From assembly GCA_035461525.1 (NCBI GenBank), contig DATHVD010000109.1:1-49668 (forward strand): a DNA stretch of 49,668 nucleotides, given 5' to 3'. The translations under genes were made by a program, and so were the position numbers. Under the pieces are notes generated by a model that did no database searches, had not been told where the DNA came from, and was given only the letters and a program-made list of their open reading frames with translations. Origin of the DNA: JAIBJN01 sp035461525. GTDB taxonomy: Bacteria > Actinomycetota > Thermoleophilia > Gaiellales > Gaiellaceae. The first letter of the stretch is position 1. Each line of letters begins with the position of its first letter. This document shows positions 33,851-41,059 of the stretch, in pieces.

Positions 33851-34120
33851 GTGGGATTCTTCTCCCGACTCTTCGGCAAGAAGGACGACGACGGTGCCCA
33901 GGCCTCGCGCGGGATCTCGAAGGAGGAGGCTCTGGCCGCGTACATCGTCCGCGAGCACAAGCAGGGCCGCTCGCTCGATGAGATCCTCGACGACGCCTAC
34001 CTCAAGAACCGCGCGACGGAGGAGCAGCGCCTGCGCCTCCTCGAGCGGCCCGAGGTGATCCGCGCCGTCGGCGAGGACACGGCCGCGATGGCCGCCGAGC
34101 GCGCTCGGGGCAGCTCCTAG
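33851..34120 (+). CDS. Small hypothetical protein with amphipathic N-terminus
   Basis: 89 residues. It opens with GFFSRLFGKKDDD, an amphipathic stretch reminiscent of small membrane-associated proteins, then a helical body (KEEALAAYIVREHKQGRSLDEILDDAYLKNR) ending in an Ala/Glu-rich tail. The body could be a short DNA- or protein-binding helical bundle, but no family is recognised. The start is supported by the -10 box 6 bases upstream. It converges on the ornithine cyclodeaminase-like gene with a 3-base gap. Confidence 0.65.
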   Translation: MGFFSRLFGKKDDDGAQASRGISKEEALAAYIVREHKQGRSLDEILDDAYLKNRATEEQRLRLLERPEVIRAVGEDTAAMAAERARGSS

Positions 34121-34123
34121 CCG

Positions 34124-35053
34124 CTAGAGCTCTACGCCGAGGCCGCGCGCGCGCGCTCTCTCGGCGACGATCGCGGCGACGGCGAGATCCTCCGCGGCGA
34201 TGCCGAGGCTCTTGAAGACGACGATGTCGTCGTCAGACTGGCGGCCACCCGTGCTGCCGGCGATCACGTCCGAGAGCTCGTGCACCTCGAGCCAGTCGAG
34301 AACGCCTCGCTCGACCGGCTCGACGAGGTCGCCGGCCTCGATCCGCGCCTGCTCGACGGAGTCGCAGCAGACGAACGACGCCCGCTCGAGCGCCGCGTTG
34401 TCGAGCTCGCGCGCTTCGATCCGGTTCGCGCCGGCCGCGCACACGAGCGCGCCGGGACGGAGCCACTCGCCGCGCAAGACGGGATCGCGCGACGTCGTGA
34501 TCGTCACGACGACGTCCTGCTCGGCCGCGTCGCGGTTGTACTCGGCCGGCTCGCAGTCGAAGCGGCGGCAGAAGTCCGCGAGCCGCTCCTCGTTCCGGGA
34601 GTACGCGACCACGCGCTCGATCGCCGGGAGCCCGGCCCGGATGCAGGCGACCTGGCTCTCCGCCTGCCAGCCCGTCCCGATGACGCCCAGCGTACGGGCA
34701 CCTGAGCGAGCGAGGTGGCGCGCGGCGACCGCGCTCGCCGCACCGGTGCGGAGCTGCCCGAGCCGGTCTGCCTCGATCAGGGCGAGGAGCTCGGGCCGGT
34801 CGGCGGCGAACAAAGGGAGGACGAAGCGGGCACCGCCGGCAAAGCCGGCGTAGACCTTCGCCCCCGTTACGCCGAGCTCGAGGTCGACGGCGGCCATGAC
34901 GTGGAGGCGTCCCTGGTCGAGGCGGATGCGGTAGCGCGGCCGGTTCTCGACGGAGCCGGACGCCAGACGGGCGAAGCAGCCCTCGACGGCCTCGACGGCA
35001 TCGGCCGGCGTGAGCAGCGCCTCGACGTCGGCTTCGCGAAGATAGAGAGGCAC
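34124..35053 (-). CDS. Ornithine cyclodeaminase / mu-crystallin family protein
   Basis: 309 residues. Landmarks: the N-terminal PLYLREADVEALLTPADAVEAVE, the substrate region GVTGAKVYAGF, the Rossmann loop TLGVIGTGWQAESQVACIR, TITTSRDPVLRGEWLRPGALV, and the late GRQSDDDIVVFKSLGIAAEDLA. Members are NAD(P)-dependent and include ornithine cyclodeaminase, alanine dehydrogenase and imine reductases (ketimine, N-alkyl amino acid), so the substrate is open. I prefer GTG 35053, which starts the fold directly and lies 10 bases after TACACT; the alternative ATG 35077 would share bases with the start codon of the divergent SDR gene. Confidence 0.82.
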   Translation of the reverse strand: MPLYLREADVEALLTPADAVEAVEGCFARLASGSVENRPRYRIRLDQGRLHVMAAVDLELGVTGAKVYAGFAGGARFVLPLFAADRPELLALIEADRLGQLRTGAASAVAARHLARSGARTLGVIGTGWQAESQVACIRAGLPAIERVVAYSRNEERLADFCRRFDCEPAEYNRDAAEQDVVVTITTSRDPVLRGEWLRPGALVCAAGANRIEARELDNAALERASFVCCDSVEQARIEAGDLVEPVERGVLDWLEVHELSDVIAGSTGGRQSDDDIVVFKSLGIAAEDLAVAAIVAERARARGLGVEL

Positions 35054-35062
35054 GGGGCCGGA

Positions 35063-35069
35063 TAGTGTA
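35063..35069. promoter_or_regulatory. Overlapping divergent -10 boxes (SDR operon and ornithine cyclodeaminase-like gene)
   Basis: tagtgta reads TAGTGT on the plus strand, 7 bases before ATG 35076, and TACACT on the minus strand, 10 bases before GTG 35053. The two boxes share five bases, so the two genes probably compete for polymerase. Confidence 0.5.
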
Positions 35070-35075
35070 GGCGGC

Positions 35076-35753
35076 ATGGAGCGGGCGGCCATCGTCACGG
35101 GCGCCTCGAGCGGGATCGGCCTGGCGATCGCCCGGGCTCTCGCCGAGGACGGGTACGGCGTCGCCCTCGCGGCCCGGCGGGCGGCGCTCCTCGAAGAGGC
35201 CGCTGCAGAGATCGGCCCCCGCGCTCTGCCCGTGCCGACCGACGTCGCCGACGCTCGCTCGGCGGACGCGCTCGTGCGGGCGGTCGCCGAGCGCTTCGGC
35301 CGGGTCGACGTCGTGGTCGCCTCCGCCGGCGTCGGGCACTGGGCCTCGCTCGAGCGGACGGACGAAGCCGCGTGGGACGAGACGATCGACGTCAACTTGA
35401 AGGGCACGTACCTCGTCGCCCGGGCGGCTCTGCCGCACCTGCGGGAGAGCGGGGGCTACCTGATCGCGCTCTCCTCGGTCTCCGGCACGATCGGGCAGGC
35501 AGGAGGCACCGCGTACAACGCGTCCAAGTGGGGCGTCCGCGGCTTCGTGCAGTCCTTCCTCAAGGAGACCCGAGACGACGGAGTCCGCGCCACGTCGATC
35601 TGCCCGGGCCTCGTGGCGACGCCGATGACGGACCGGGAGGAGGCGGACGACGTCATCTCGGTCGAGGACGTCGTCCTCACCGTCCGCTGGCTCCTGGCGC
35701 TGCGCCCGATCGTCCAGGTGAGGGATGTCGTCCTCGAGCGCACGCTGGCTTAG
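35076..35753 (+). CDS. Short-chain dehydrogenase/reductase, first gene of the globin-cyclase operon
   Basis: 225 residues, classical SDR. The cofactor loop is TGASSGIG (residues 8-15), NAG is replaced by ASAG (82-85), and the catalytic set is Ser134 (LSSVSG), Tyr147 and Lys151 (YNASK). The residues after beta-2 (AARR) favour NADP(H). PGLVATPM is the standard late motif. In context it could be the reductase that supplies electrons or a metabolic enzyme that happens to lead the operon. The next gene begins 29 bases before its stop. Leaderless start. Confidence 0.88.
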   Translation: MERAAIVTGASSGIGLAIARALAEDGYGVALAARRAALLEEAAAEIGPRALPVPTDVADARSADALVRAVAERFGRVDVVVASAGVGHWASLERTDEAAWDETIDVNLKGTYLVARAALPHLRESGGYLIALSSVSGTIGQAGGTAYNASKWGVRGFVQSFLKETRDDGVRATSICPGLVATPMTDREEADDVISVEDVVLTVRWLLALRPIVQVRDVVLERTLA

Positions 35754-36066
35754 CGTGCCGCTGGCGGAGCTCGAGGACGGGCGCGCCGTCGTCGAGGTCG
35801 GCGGGCACGAGATCCTGCTCCTCCGCGTGGAGGGCAGCGTGCACGCGCTTGCAAACGCCTGCCCGCACCGCGGCAACCCGCTCGTCGACGGCGAGATCGT
35901 CGGCGATCAGCTCCGGTGCGCCTACCACGGCTGGCGTTTCGATCTCGGGACAGGCGCTTGCCTGGTGGGGGACGAGGCCGCACGCCGTTACGAGATCGAG
36001 GTCGCAGGCGACGACGTGAGGATCCTCCTCGACCCGTCAGGTTCTGGAACGACTGACTGCGCATGA
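35725..36066 (+). CDS. Rieske-type [2Fe-2S] ferredoxin
   Basis: 113 residues, soluble. The two cluster motifs are complete: Cys46-Pro-His48 (NACPHRGNPL) and Cys65-x2-His68 (LRCAYHGWRFDLGTG), so a two-Cys two-His cluster is expected. The size and the CPHRG/CAYHGW form match stand-alone Rieske ferredoxins such as those serving dioxygenases or nitrite reductase small subunits. No oxygenase is nearby; its partner in this operon is the truncated hemoglobin, whose start overlaps its stop (ATGA). It probably passes single electrons between the upstream SDR (or another reductase) and the globin heme, which is an inference. Confidence 0.9.
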   Translation: MSSSSARWLSVPLAELEDGRAVVEVGGHEILLLRVEGSVHALANACPHRGNPLVDGEIVGDQLRCAYHGWRFDLGTGACLVGDEAARRYEIEVAGDDVRILLDPSGSGTTDCA

Positions 36067-36428
36067 CGAGCCTCTCGATCTTCGACCGCTATGGCGGCTT
36101 CGCCACGATCCGCAAGGTCGTCTCCTCGTTCTACGAGAAGGTGCTCGACTCCGACGTGATCGCGCACCACTTCGAGGACGTGGACATGCGCCGGCTTATC
36201 GACCACCAGGCGCGCTTCATCTCGGCGGTCACCGGCGGGCCGGCGAGCTACTCGGACGAGCACCTGCGCCGGGTGCACCGGGGCTTCGGGATCACGACCG
36301 CCGAGTTCCGTGAGATGGTCGACCTCCTGGAGGAGACGCTCGAGGACTTCGACTTCGAGCAGGCCGACGTCGCCGTGGTGGTCGCTGAGATCCGTCGGCG
36401 GGAAGGGGTGATCGTGACGCGGCCGTGA
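36063..36428 (+). CDS. glbN: Group 1 truncated hemoglobin (TrHbN)
   Basis: 121 residues, 2-on-2 globin. The Gly-Gly motif (YGGFATI), the B10 tyrosine Tyr24 (SFYEKVL), the E-helix glutamine Gln49 (DHQARFI), the GGP-x-Y loop and the proximal histidine His72 (RVHRGFGI) all line up with Mycobacterium HbN. Tyr B10 with Gln E11 is the pair that holds bound oxygen in HbN and underlies its NO dioxygenase activity. Such turnover needs a reductant; the Rieske gene directly upstream is a candidate. The cyclase gene starts 15 bases downstream, so the globin could also report heme ligation to it. Confidence 0.9.
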   Translation: MTSLSIFDRYGGFATIRKVVSSFYEKVLDSDVIAHHFEDVDMRRLIDHQARFISAVTGGPASYSDEHLRRVHRGFGITTAEFREMVDLLEETLEDFDFEQADVAVVVAEIRRREGVIVTRP

Positions 36429-36443
36429 GGCTGCGCCGCGGCG

Positions 36444-37484
36444 ATGGAGGACCGGACCCTCAGGAGCGTGCTTCAGACCCTCGGCGTCGGGATCGCCGTC
36501 TGCGACCCGGCGACCTGGGAGGTGCAGTTCGAGAACGCGAGCTTCTTCCAGTGGTTCCCGCCCGACGGCGAGGCCGACCAGCCGTTGCCCGACCGCGTCG
36601 CCGGCTTCGACGCCGACCGGGCGCGGAGCAGGCTGGAGAAAGGCCGTCCGTACCGCTTCGAGACGGACGCCGGCTCGGGTGCCAGGACGGTGAGCCTCGA
36701 GGTCGAGGCGCGCACCGCCACTCTCGACGGCGAGGACGCGTTGATCGTCGAGTGCCGCAACGTCTCCAAGCAACGCGAGGCCGAGTATCTGCTCGACTCC
36801 TACTCGAAGATGGTGGAGCGAAACACGCGCGAGCTCCAGCGCGAGAAGGAGCGCGTCGAGAAGCTGCTCCTCAACCTGATGCCGCGGGCGGTGTACGAGG
36901 AGCTGTCCGAGTTCGGGTCGACGACACCGGCGCGCTTCGACGAGGCCACGATCCTGATGCTCGACTTCGTCGGGTTCACTGACATGGCGATCTCCCGCGA
37001 CCCGAGCGCGCTCATCGCCGAGCTGAACGACATCTTCACCGCGTTCGACCGCATCGTCGAGCTCTTCGGCTGCGAGCGGATCAAGACCGTCGGCGACGCG
37101 TACATGGCCGTCGCGGGACTGCCGGAGGCGACACCCGACCACGCCCTCAACATCGGACGCGTGGCGCTCCGGATGCGCCGGTACCTGGAGCGCCGCAACG
37201 CGTCCCACCCGGAAGAGTGGCTCTGCCGGATCGGCATCGATTCAGGCGCGGTGATCGGGTCGATCGTCGGCGTCCAGAAGTACGTCTACGACATCTTCGG
37301 GCCCGGCGTAAACCTCGCCTCGCGCCTCGAGGCGCAGGCCGAGCCGATGCAGATCCTCATCAGCGAGGGCACGTACGCGCTCCTCCGTGACGACTTCTCC
37401 TGCGCAGAGCGCGGGGAGGTCGAGCTGAAGGGCTTCGGGACGCAGAGGGTCTATTCACTCGAGGGCGAGGCGGCCGGCCGGTAG
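36444..37484 (+). CDS. PAS-coiled-coil class III adenylate cyclase
   Basis: 346 residues, no membrane segment. Residues about 5-108 form a PAS-like domain; 110-145 a coiled coil (REAEYLLDSYSKMVERNTRE); 150-335 the catalytic domain. Metal ligands are Asp174 (LDFVGFT) and Asp218 (VGDAYMAVAG); the adenine-selecting pair is Lys214 and Asp283 (KYVYDIFGPG); Asn290 and Arg294 (VNLASR) stabilise the transition state. All are present, so an active cAMP-forming enzyme is expected. The layout, and the LLLNLMPRAVYEEL linker, resemble the part of soluble guanylate cyclase that follows its heme domain; here the heme protein is encoded separately just upstream. Confidence 0.9.
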   Translation: MEDRTLRSVLQTLGVGIAVCDPATWEVQFENASFFQWFPPDGEADQPLPDRVAGFDADRARSRLEKGRPYRFETDAGSGARTVSLEVEARTATLDGEDALIVECRNVSKQREAEYLLDSYSKMVERNTRELQREKERVEKLLLNLMPRAVYEELSEFGSTTPARFDEATILMLDFVGFTDMAISRDPSALIAELNDIFTAFDRIVELFGCERIKTVGDAYMAVAGLPEATPDHALNIGRVALRMRRYLERRNASHPEEWLCRIGIDSGAVIGSIVGVQKYVYDIFGPGVNLASRLEAQAEPMQILISEGTYALLRDDFSCAERGEVELKGFGTQRVYSLEGEAAGR

Positions 37485-37540
37485 ACGCCGGGAGCGGATC
37501 CGGCACGATCGGTGACGCCTTCTCGACCATGCGTCACCCA

Positions 37541-37625
37541 CGCGTGCGGTCTTCCTCGTTACGCTCGTAGCGGGTGGTGGTCCGGGGTGGCCCCCAAGGC
37601 GCTGAGGTGCGAGGGACGTCGGCGC
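37541..37625. repeat. Structured intergenic element, copy B (convergent gap)
   Basis: Partner of the element at 33391-33470. The CGCT-cgt-AGCG and GGGG-tgg-CCCC stems are kept while both loops change length. It lies between the 3' ends of the cyclase gene and the cobalamin-binding-type gene. Confidence 0.6.
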
Positions 37626-37652
37626 CCCGGTGCGTCGCCTGCCCGCGTCTCG

Positions 37653-38564
37653 TCAGAGTCGGACGCGGCTCCACGAGCCGCCCGGGTCCGGAAACGCGTC
37701 CGAATGGAGCAGGTGGGCGAGGATCTCGACACCGTCGACGACACGCGGGCCGGGGCGGGAGAACGTCGCATTCGCGTCGACGGCGAAGACCCGGCTCTCC
37801 TGCCGGGCCGGCGTGCCGAGGAGTTGGGCCGAGAGCTCGAGGGGGACGATCTCGGAAAGCGTGCGGTCGAGATCGAAGCCGCACGGCGCCAGGACGACGA
37901 CGTCCGGCTCGAGCTCGGCCACGTCGGCCCAGCGCATGCGGTGGGACGGCTCGCCGGACATCCCCGCGACGTCGATGCCGCCGGCGGCCGCGACCATGTC
38001 GGGCACCCAGTGCCCGGCCGAGTAGGGCGGCTCGAGCCACTCCGTGACGAACACGCGGGGGTGGGAATCGACGCCGACAAGGGCGGCGGCGACGCGGTCG
38101 AGACGGCTGCGCATCCCGGCCACCAGCTCATCGGCCTCGCCCTCGGCCCCGAGCCTGGCGCCGAGGCCGGCGATCGCGTCCATGATCCCCTCGAGCGTGG
38201 AGGGCGAGAAGTCGAGCACCTCGGCCTCGACCGGGCGGGCGCGCTGGACTCCCTCCACCTGATCGGTGGAGACGGCGCAGACGTCGCAGAGCTCCTGCGC
38301 GACGACGACGTCGGGCGCGATCGCCGCCCACTCCTCCTCGTCGATCGCGTACAACGGCCGGCCCTCGGAGGCCGTTCCGGCGACGGCGTGGTCGATCTCG
38401 ACGCTCGAGAGGTCGCCGGTCTGGAGAAGCGAGGCGGTGACGACGGCGCGGCCGGCGGCCTCGGGCGGCCAGTCGCACTCGTGGGTCACGCCTACGACCC
38501 GAGCGCCGAGGCCGAGAGCGAAGAGCACCTCGGTGGCCGCGGGCACGAGGGAGCAGATGCGCAC
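37653..38564 (-). CDS. Cobalamin-binding-type protein (BtuF-like fold, no signal peptide)
   Basis: 303 residues. The start RICSLVPAATEVLFALGLGARVVGVTHECD is the classic opening of periplasmic-binding-protein type III domains for corrinoids and iron chelates. Two lobes are joined by a helix around TLEGIMDAIAGLG, and VVVLAPCGFDLDRTL and RVFAVDANATFSRPGPRVVDG are further conserved points. Bona fide BtuF proteins are exported; this one begins directly with the fold, so it may be cytoplasmic, like many actinobacterial homologues labelled cobalamin-binding protein. No btuCD genes are nearby. GTG 38564 is fixed by a TAGGGT box 7 bases upstream. Confidence 0.82.
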   Translation of the reverse strand: MRICSLVPAATEVLFALGLGARVVGVTHECDWPPEAAGRAVVTASLLQTGDLSSVEIDHAVAGTASEGRPLYAIDEEEWAAIAPDVVVAQELCDVCAVSTDQVEGVQRARPVEAEVLDFSPSTLEGIMDAIAGLGARLGAEGEADELVAGMRSRLDRVAAALVGVDSHPRVFVTEWLEPPYSAGHWVPDMVAAAGGIDVAGMSGEPSHRMRWADVAELEPDVVVLAPCGFDLDRTLSEIVPLELSAQLLGTPARQESRVFAVDANATFSRPGPRVVDGVEILAHLLHSDAFPDPGGSWSRVRL

Positions 38565-38571
38565 TCTCTCC

Positions 38572-38577
38572 ACCCTA
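38572..38577 (-). promoter_or_regulatory. Leaderless -10 box for the cobalamin-binding-type gene
   Basis: On the minus strand TAGGGT, 7 bases, GTG 38564. Confidence 0.45.
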
Positions 38578-38583
38578 GCGGCG

Positions 38584-39021
38584 TCAGCGTGGGATGAGGC
38601 TGATCTTCCCGTTCGATTCGAGGACGGCCCAGCGGACGTCCGCCAGGGACGTGATCTGCTGCAGGCGAGCCTCGGCGGCGATCTCCTCGGGCGTAATGCG
38701 CTCGCGCCGGAGGTTGCGGTCGATCGGATTGCCGTCTTCGACAAGGACGAGCGGCTCGGCCTCGAAGACCGGCCGGAGCCTTCGCACCCGGAAGACCGCG
38801 TACGAGACCGCTACCGTCAGGATCGTGAACGTCCCGGCGGCGAGGAGGAGGCCGGTGAGCGAGTAGTCGCTCTGCGTCACGCCCTGCTGGATCAGGTCTC
38901 CGAGCACGATCAGGAGGATGAGGTCGAAGGGCTGCAGCGACGAGAGCTCCCGCCGGCCGATCAGGCGCGTGAGGAGGAGGATGAAGAGGAACGCGACGAG
39001 GGCTCTGAGGACGATGTCCAT
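38584..39021 (-). CDS. DUF421 (YetF/YcaP-like) membrane protein
   Basis: 145 residues. Three N-terminal helices (IVLRALVAFLFILLLTRLIG, FDLILLIVLGDLIQQGV, LTGLLLAAGTFTILTVAVSYAVF) precede a cytoplasmic domain with PLVLVEDGNPIDRNLRRERI and a Glu-Glu-rich helix. The RREL-x-LQPFDLILLIVLGDL stretch is the DUF421 hallmark. Function of the family is not settled; some members appear in spore or stress operons. It begins 3 bases after the stop of the frameshifted gene upstream, so the two form an operon. Confidence 0.85.
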   Translation of the reverse strand: MDIVLRALVAFLFILLLTRLIGRRELSSLQPFDLILLIVLGDLIQQGVTQSDYSLTGLLLAAGTFTILTVAVSYAVFRVRRLRPVFEAEPLVLVEDGNPIDRNLRRERITPEEIAAEARLQQITSLADVRWAVLESNGKISLIPR

Positions 39022-39024
39022 GGC

Positions 39025-39545
39025 CTACGGGAAGACCGTGATCGTGTGGCGGACGCCGGCGAGACGAACGTCGCCGTCGTAGAGGTCCACGTCGGCGGAG
39101 CGCCGGCCGACGTTCGTCGGGTTGACCTGGAACTGCATGTAGACGACGAGGCGGTCGCCGGCGCCCAGGGGACCGAAGGAGAGGGCGAGGCGGCCGTCTC
39201 TGCTCGCCTCCTCGGTGGAGCGGGCTCGATCGTATTGACGTGCGTGCTCTCGAGCCAGCCGGGCGCGAGCACGAGAACGGCGTTCTCCACCTGCTCTCGA
39301 GCCTCGACGGTGAAGCGGCCCTGGAAGAAGAGGCCGCCGCGCAGGCGCGCCGGCGCGGAGAGCGAGAGCTCTACCCGCTCGGCCGCGACCGAGGCGGTGG
39401 ACGGGCGCTGCCCGAAGAGCCCGAAGAGCGCCGCGACGGCGGCCGCGGCTAGGAGGACGAAGAGCGCCCGGCGCGCGGCGAGCTCGACGCGGGGCTCGAC
39501 GTCTCGGTGGCGCGCGAGGTCGAGATGGTCCGGCGGTTCCGCCAT
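39025..39545 (-). pseudogene. Single-span membrane protein upstream of DUF421, frameshifted
   Basis: The frame from ATG 39545 gives a cytoplasmic N-terminus, one membrane helix (ALFVLLAAAAVAALFGLFG) and an extracytoplasmic beta-type domain as far as GWLESTHVNTIEPAP. The natural continuation (STEEASRDGRLALSFGPLGA and then VVYMQFQVNPTNVGRRSADV, ending TITVFP) lies in another frame from about 39225 to the stop at 39025. A one-base indel near 39215-39230 accounts for it. The full protein would be about 173 residues. It is the likely partner of the DUF421 protein. Confidence 0.72.
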
Positions 39546-39623
39546 GCGGCGGAGGTTCGGCGGCGGCGGGCGTCGTCCTGCGCGTTAGCCTGGTGTCGAA
39601 AACCCGACTGAGGAGGTGCAGAC

Positions 39624-39989
39624 GTGAGCGCGTTCGACGACGTCCGCGGCATGGAGCCCCTGCGGATCTGGGACGGCGTGGCCGCACGCGCGGTGCATGG
39701 GGACAAGGGGACGATGGCGATCATCGAGCTCGATCCGGGCAGCCTCGTCCCGGAGCACCGTCACGCCAACGAGCAGCTCGGCTTCGTCATCACCGGCTCG
39801 GTGAGCTTCCGCGTCGGCGACGAGACGAAGGAGCTCGGCCCCGGCTCCACGTGGCAGATCCCCGCCGACGTCCCGCACGAGGTGCGCGTGGGCCCCGAGG
39901 GCGCGGTGGTCGTCGATGTCTTCGCCCCGGGCCGCGACGACTGGGCCGGCCTGGAGCGCGACGAGCCCCGCGAGCCGCGCTGGCCCTAG
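39624..39989 (+). CDS. Cupin-domain protein
   Basis: 121 residues, single cupin barrel. Motif 1 is LVPEHRHANEQLGFVITGSV, with His ligands in EHRHANEQ, and motif 2 is PGSTWQIPADVPHEVRV, with a third His. The metal set is thus complete. Small cupins of this kind are dioxygenases, isomerases or metabolite sensors; nothing in the neighbourhood narrows it. Unlike many neighbours it is transcribed with a leader: TAGCCT at 39587-39592 and a strong gaggaggt ribosome binding site before the GTG at 39624. Confidence 0.85.
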   Translation: MSAFDDVRGMEPLRIWDGVAARAVHGDKGTMAIIELDPGSLVPEHRHANEQLGFVITGSVSFRVGDETKELGPGSTWQIPADVPHEVRVGPEGAVVVDVFAPGRDDWAGLERDEPREPRWP

Positions 39990-40040
39990 CGCGGCGCAAG
40001 ACGCAGCAGGGCGGGCGCTAACCCCGGGGCAGCCCCGCAA

Positions 40041-40113
40041 TGCGCCCGGCACGATTCGAACGTGCGACCTCTGCCTCCGCAGGGCAGCGCTCTATCCCCT
40101 GAGCTACGGGCGC
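40041..40113 (-). tRNA. tRNA-Arg, anticodon GCG
   Basis: A full cloverleaf on the minus strand: acceptor GCGCCCG/CGGGCGC, D arm GCTC...GAGC with the A20 (GGATA) typical of tRNA-Arg, anticodon stem CTGCC/GGCAG around loop CTGCGGA, variable AGGTC, T arm GCACG-TTCGAAT-CGTGC and discriminator A. The CCA end is not encoded. The loop puts GCG at positions 34-36, reading CGC and CGU. Most bacteria use ACG, with A34 edited to inosine, for these codons. Confidence 0.93.
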
Positions 40114-40125
40114 CTGGGACGAGGG

Positions 40126-40947
40126 TCAGTGTAGCGGCCGGGCGCTGCGCGAGCCGAGGGCGAGCTCGGCGTCAGGAGGGACTTCGGCGCGGACGTACGC
40201 GAGCGCCACGATCCCGTCCGGTGTCGCGACGGCGCTCGTCACACGGCCGACGGCTTTCTCGCCGTGCCGGAGCTCGGCGTCCGGCTCGGGCAGCTCGTCG
40301 CCGTCGACGGCGAGTACACGGAGGCCGCGGTTCGCGTGCCCGCGGTAGTGCAGCCGTGCGATCGGCTCCTGGCCCGGATAGCAGCCCTTCGTGAGGCTGG
40401 CGGCCCGCTCGACGAGCCCCGCCTCCGCGGGGAGCACGCGATCGTCGATCTCGCGCCCCCAGCGAGGGGTGCCCGCCCGGATCCGCAGCGCCTCGAGCTC
40501 GTCCTCGGAAAGCTCCTGGGCGCCCGCGGGAGCGGAGGAGCCGACGATCTCCCAGCCGGGAACCCCGTAGTCCGAGGTCGGAAGCGAGAGGGCGCCGTCC
40601 TCGGGCTCGGCCCCGGGCCCGAGCCGCAGGTGGGACTCGTGCTCCTCCGCCTCGATCTCCGCCTTGGCCGCGAAGCGCATGCGTAGGAGCTCGGCCCGCA
40701 GCCGCTCCCCGAGCTCGGGCTCCGTGAGGAGGAGGAAGTCCTCTTTCCCGCGCCGGACGACGACCATCGGCGCGATCACGCGAGCCTTGGCGGTGAGCAG
40801 CAGAGCCTCGCAGGACTCCCCGACATCGACAGCCGCGACGTCGTTGGAGAGCATCCGCTGCAGGTAGTCGCAGGCGTCCGGGCCGGCGACGCGCACAAAC
40901 GCGCGAGGCCGCCGTGCGACGGCGAGAGTCGAGACAGCGGTTCCCAC
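40126..40947 (-). CDS. ygfZ: YgfZ/GcvT-family folate-binding protein (Fe-S cluster repair type)
   Basis: 273 residues. The diagnostic motif KGCYPGQEPIARLHYRG is present, with the conserved cysteine. The N-terminal part (DACDYLQRMLSNDVAAVDVG, then AKARVIAPMVVV) is the GcvT-like fold that binds tetrahydrofolate. YgfZ helps make or repair some iron-sulfur clusters; several such proteins are encoded in this window. I chose GTG 40947 because a TACACT box lies 7 bases upstream; ATG 40971 would lie upstream of that box. It is downstream of groEL on the same strand but separated by a terminator. Confidence 0.87.
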   Translation of the reverse strand: MGTAVSTLAVARRPRAFVRVAGPDACDYLQRMLSNDVAAVDVGESCEALLLTAKARVIAPMVVVRRGKEDFLLLTEPELGERLRAELLRMRFAAKAEIEAEEHESHLRLGPGAEPEDGALSLPTSDYGVPGWEIVGSSAPAGAQELSEDELEALRIRAGTPRWGREIDDRVLPAEAGLVERAASLTKGCYPGQEPIARLHYRGHANRGLRVLAVDGDELPEPDAELRHGEKAVGRVTSAVATPDGIVALAYVRAEVPPDAELALGSRSARPLH

Positions 40948-40954
40948 AGCTTCC

Positions 40955-40960
40955 AGTGTA
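40955..40960 (-). promoter_or_regulatory. Leaderless -10 box for ygfZ
   Basis: On the minus strand TACACT, 7 bases, GTG 40947. Confidence 0.55.
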
Positions 40961-40975
40961 GGCACCCCCATCAAG

Positions 40976-41007
40976 AGCAGAGGGGCCGGCTTGCCGGCCC
41001 CTCTGCT
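40976..41007 (-). terminator. Terminator after groEL
   Basis: 15-bp perfect stem (agcagaggggccggc / gccggcccctctgct) separated by only two bases, 53 bases after the groEL stop. No T-tract. It separates groESL from ygfZ. Confidence 0.8.
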
Positions 41008-41059
41008 GTGCCACCTTCCAAAGAAGGGGGCGCACGGAGGAAACATGGTTTCTCCCGTG

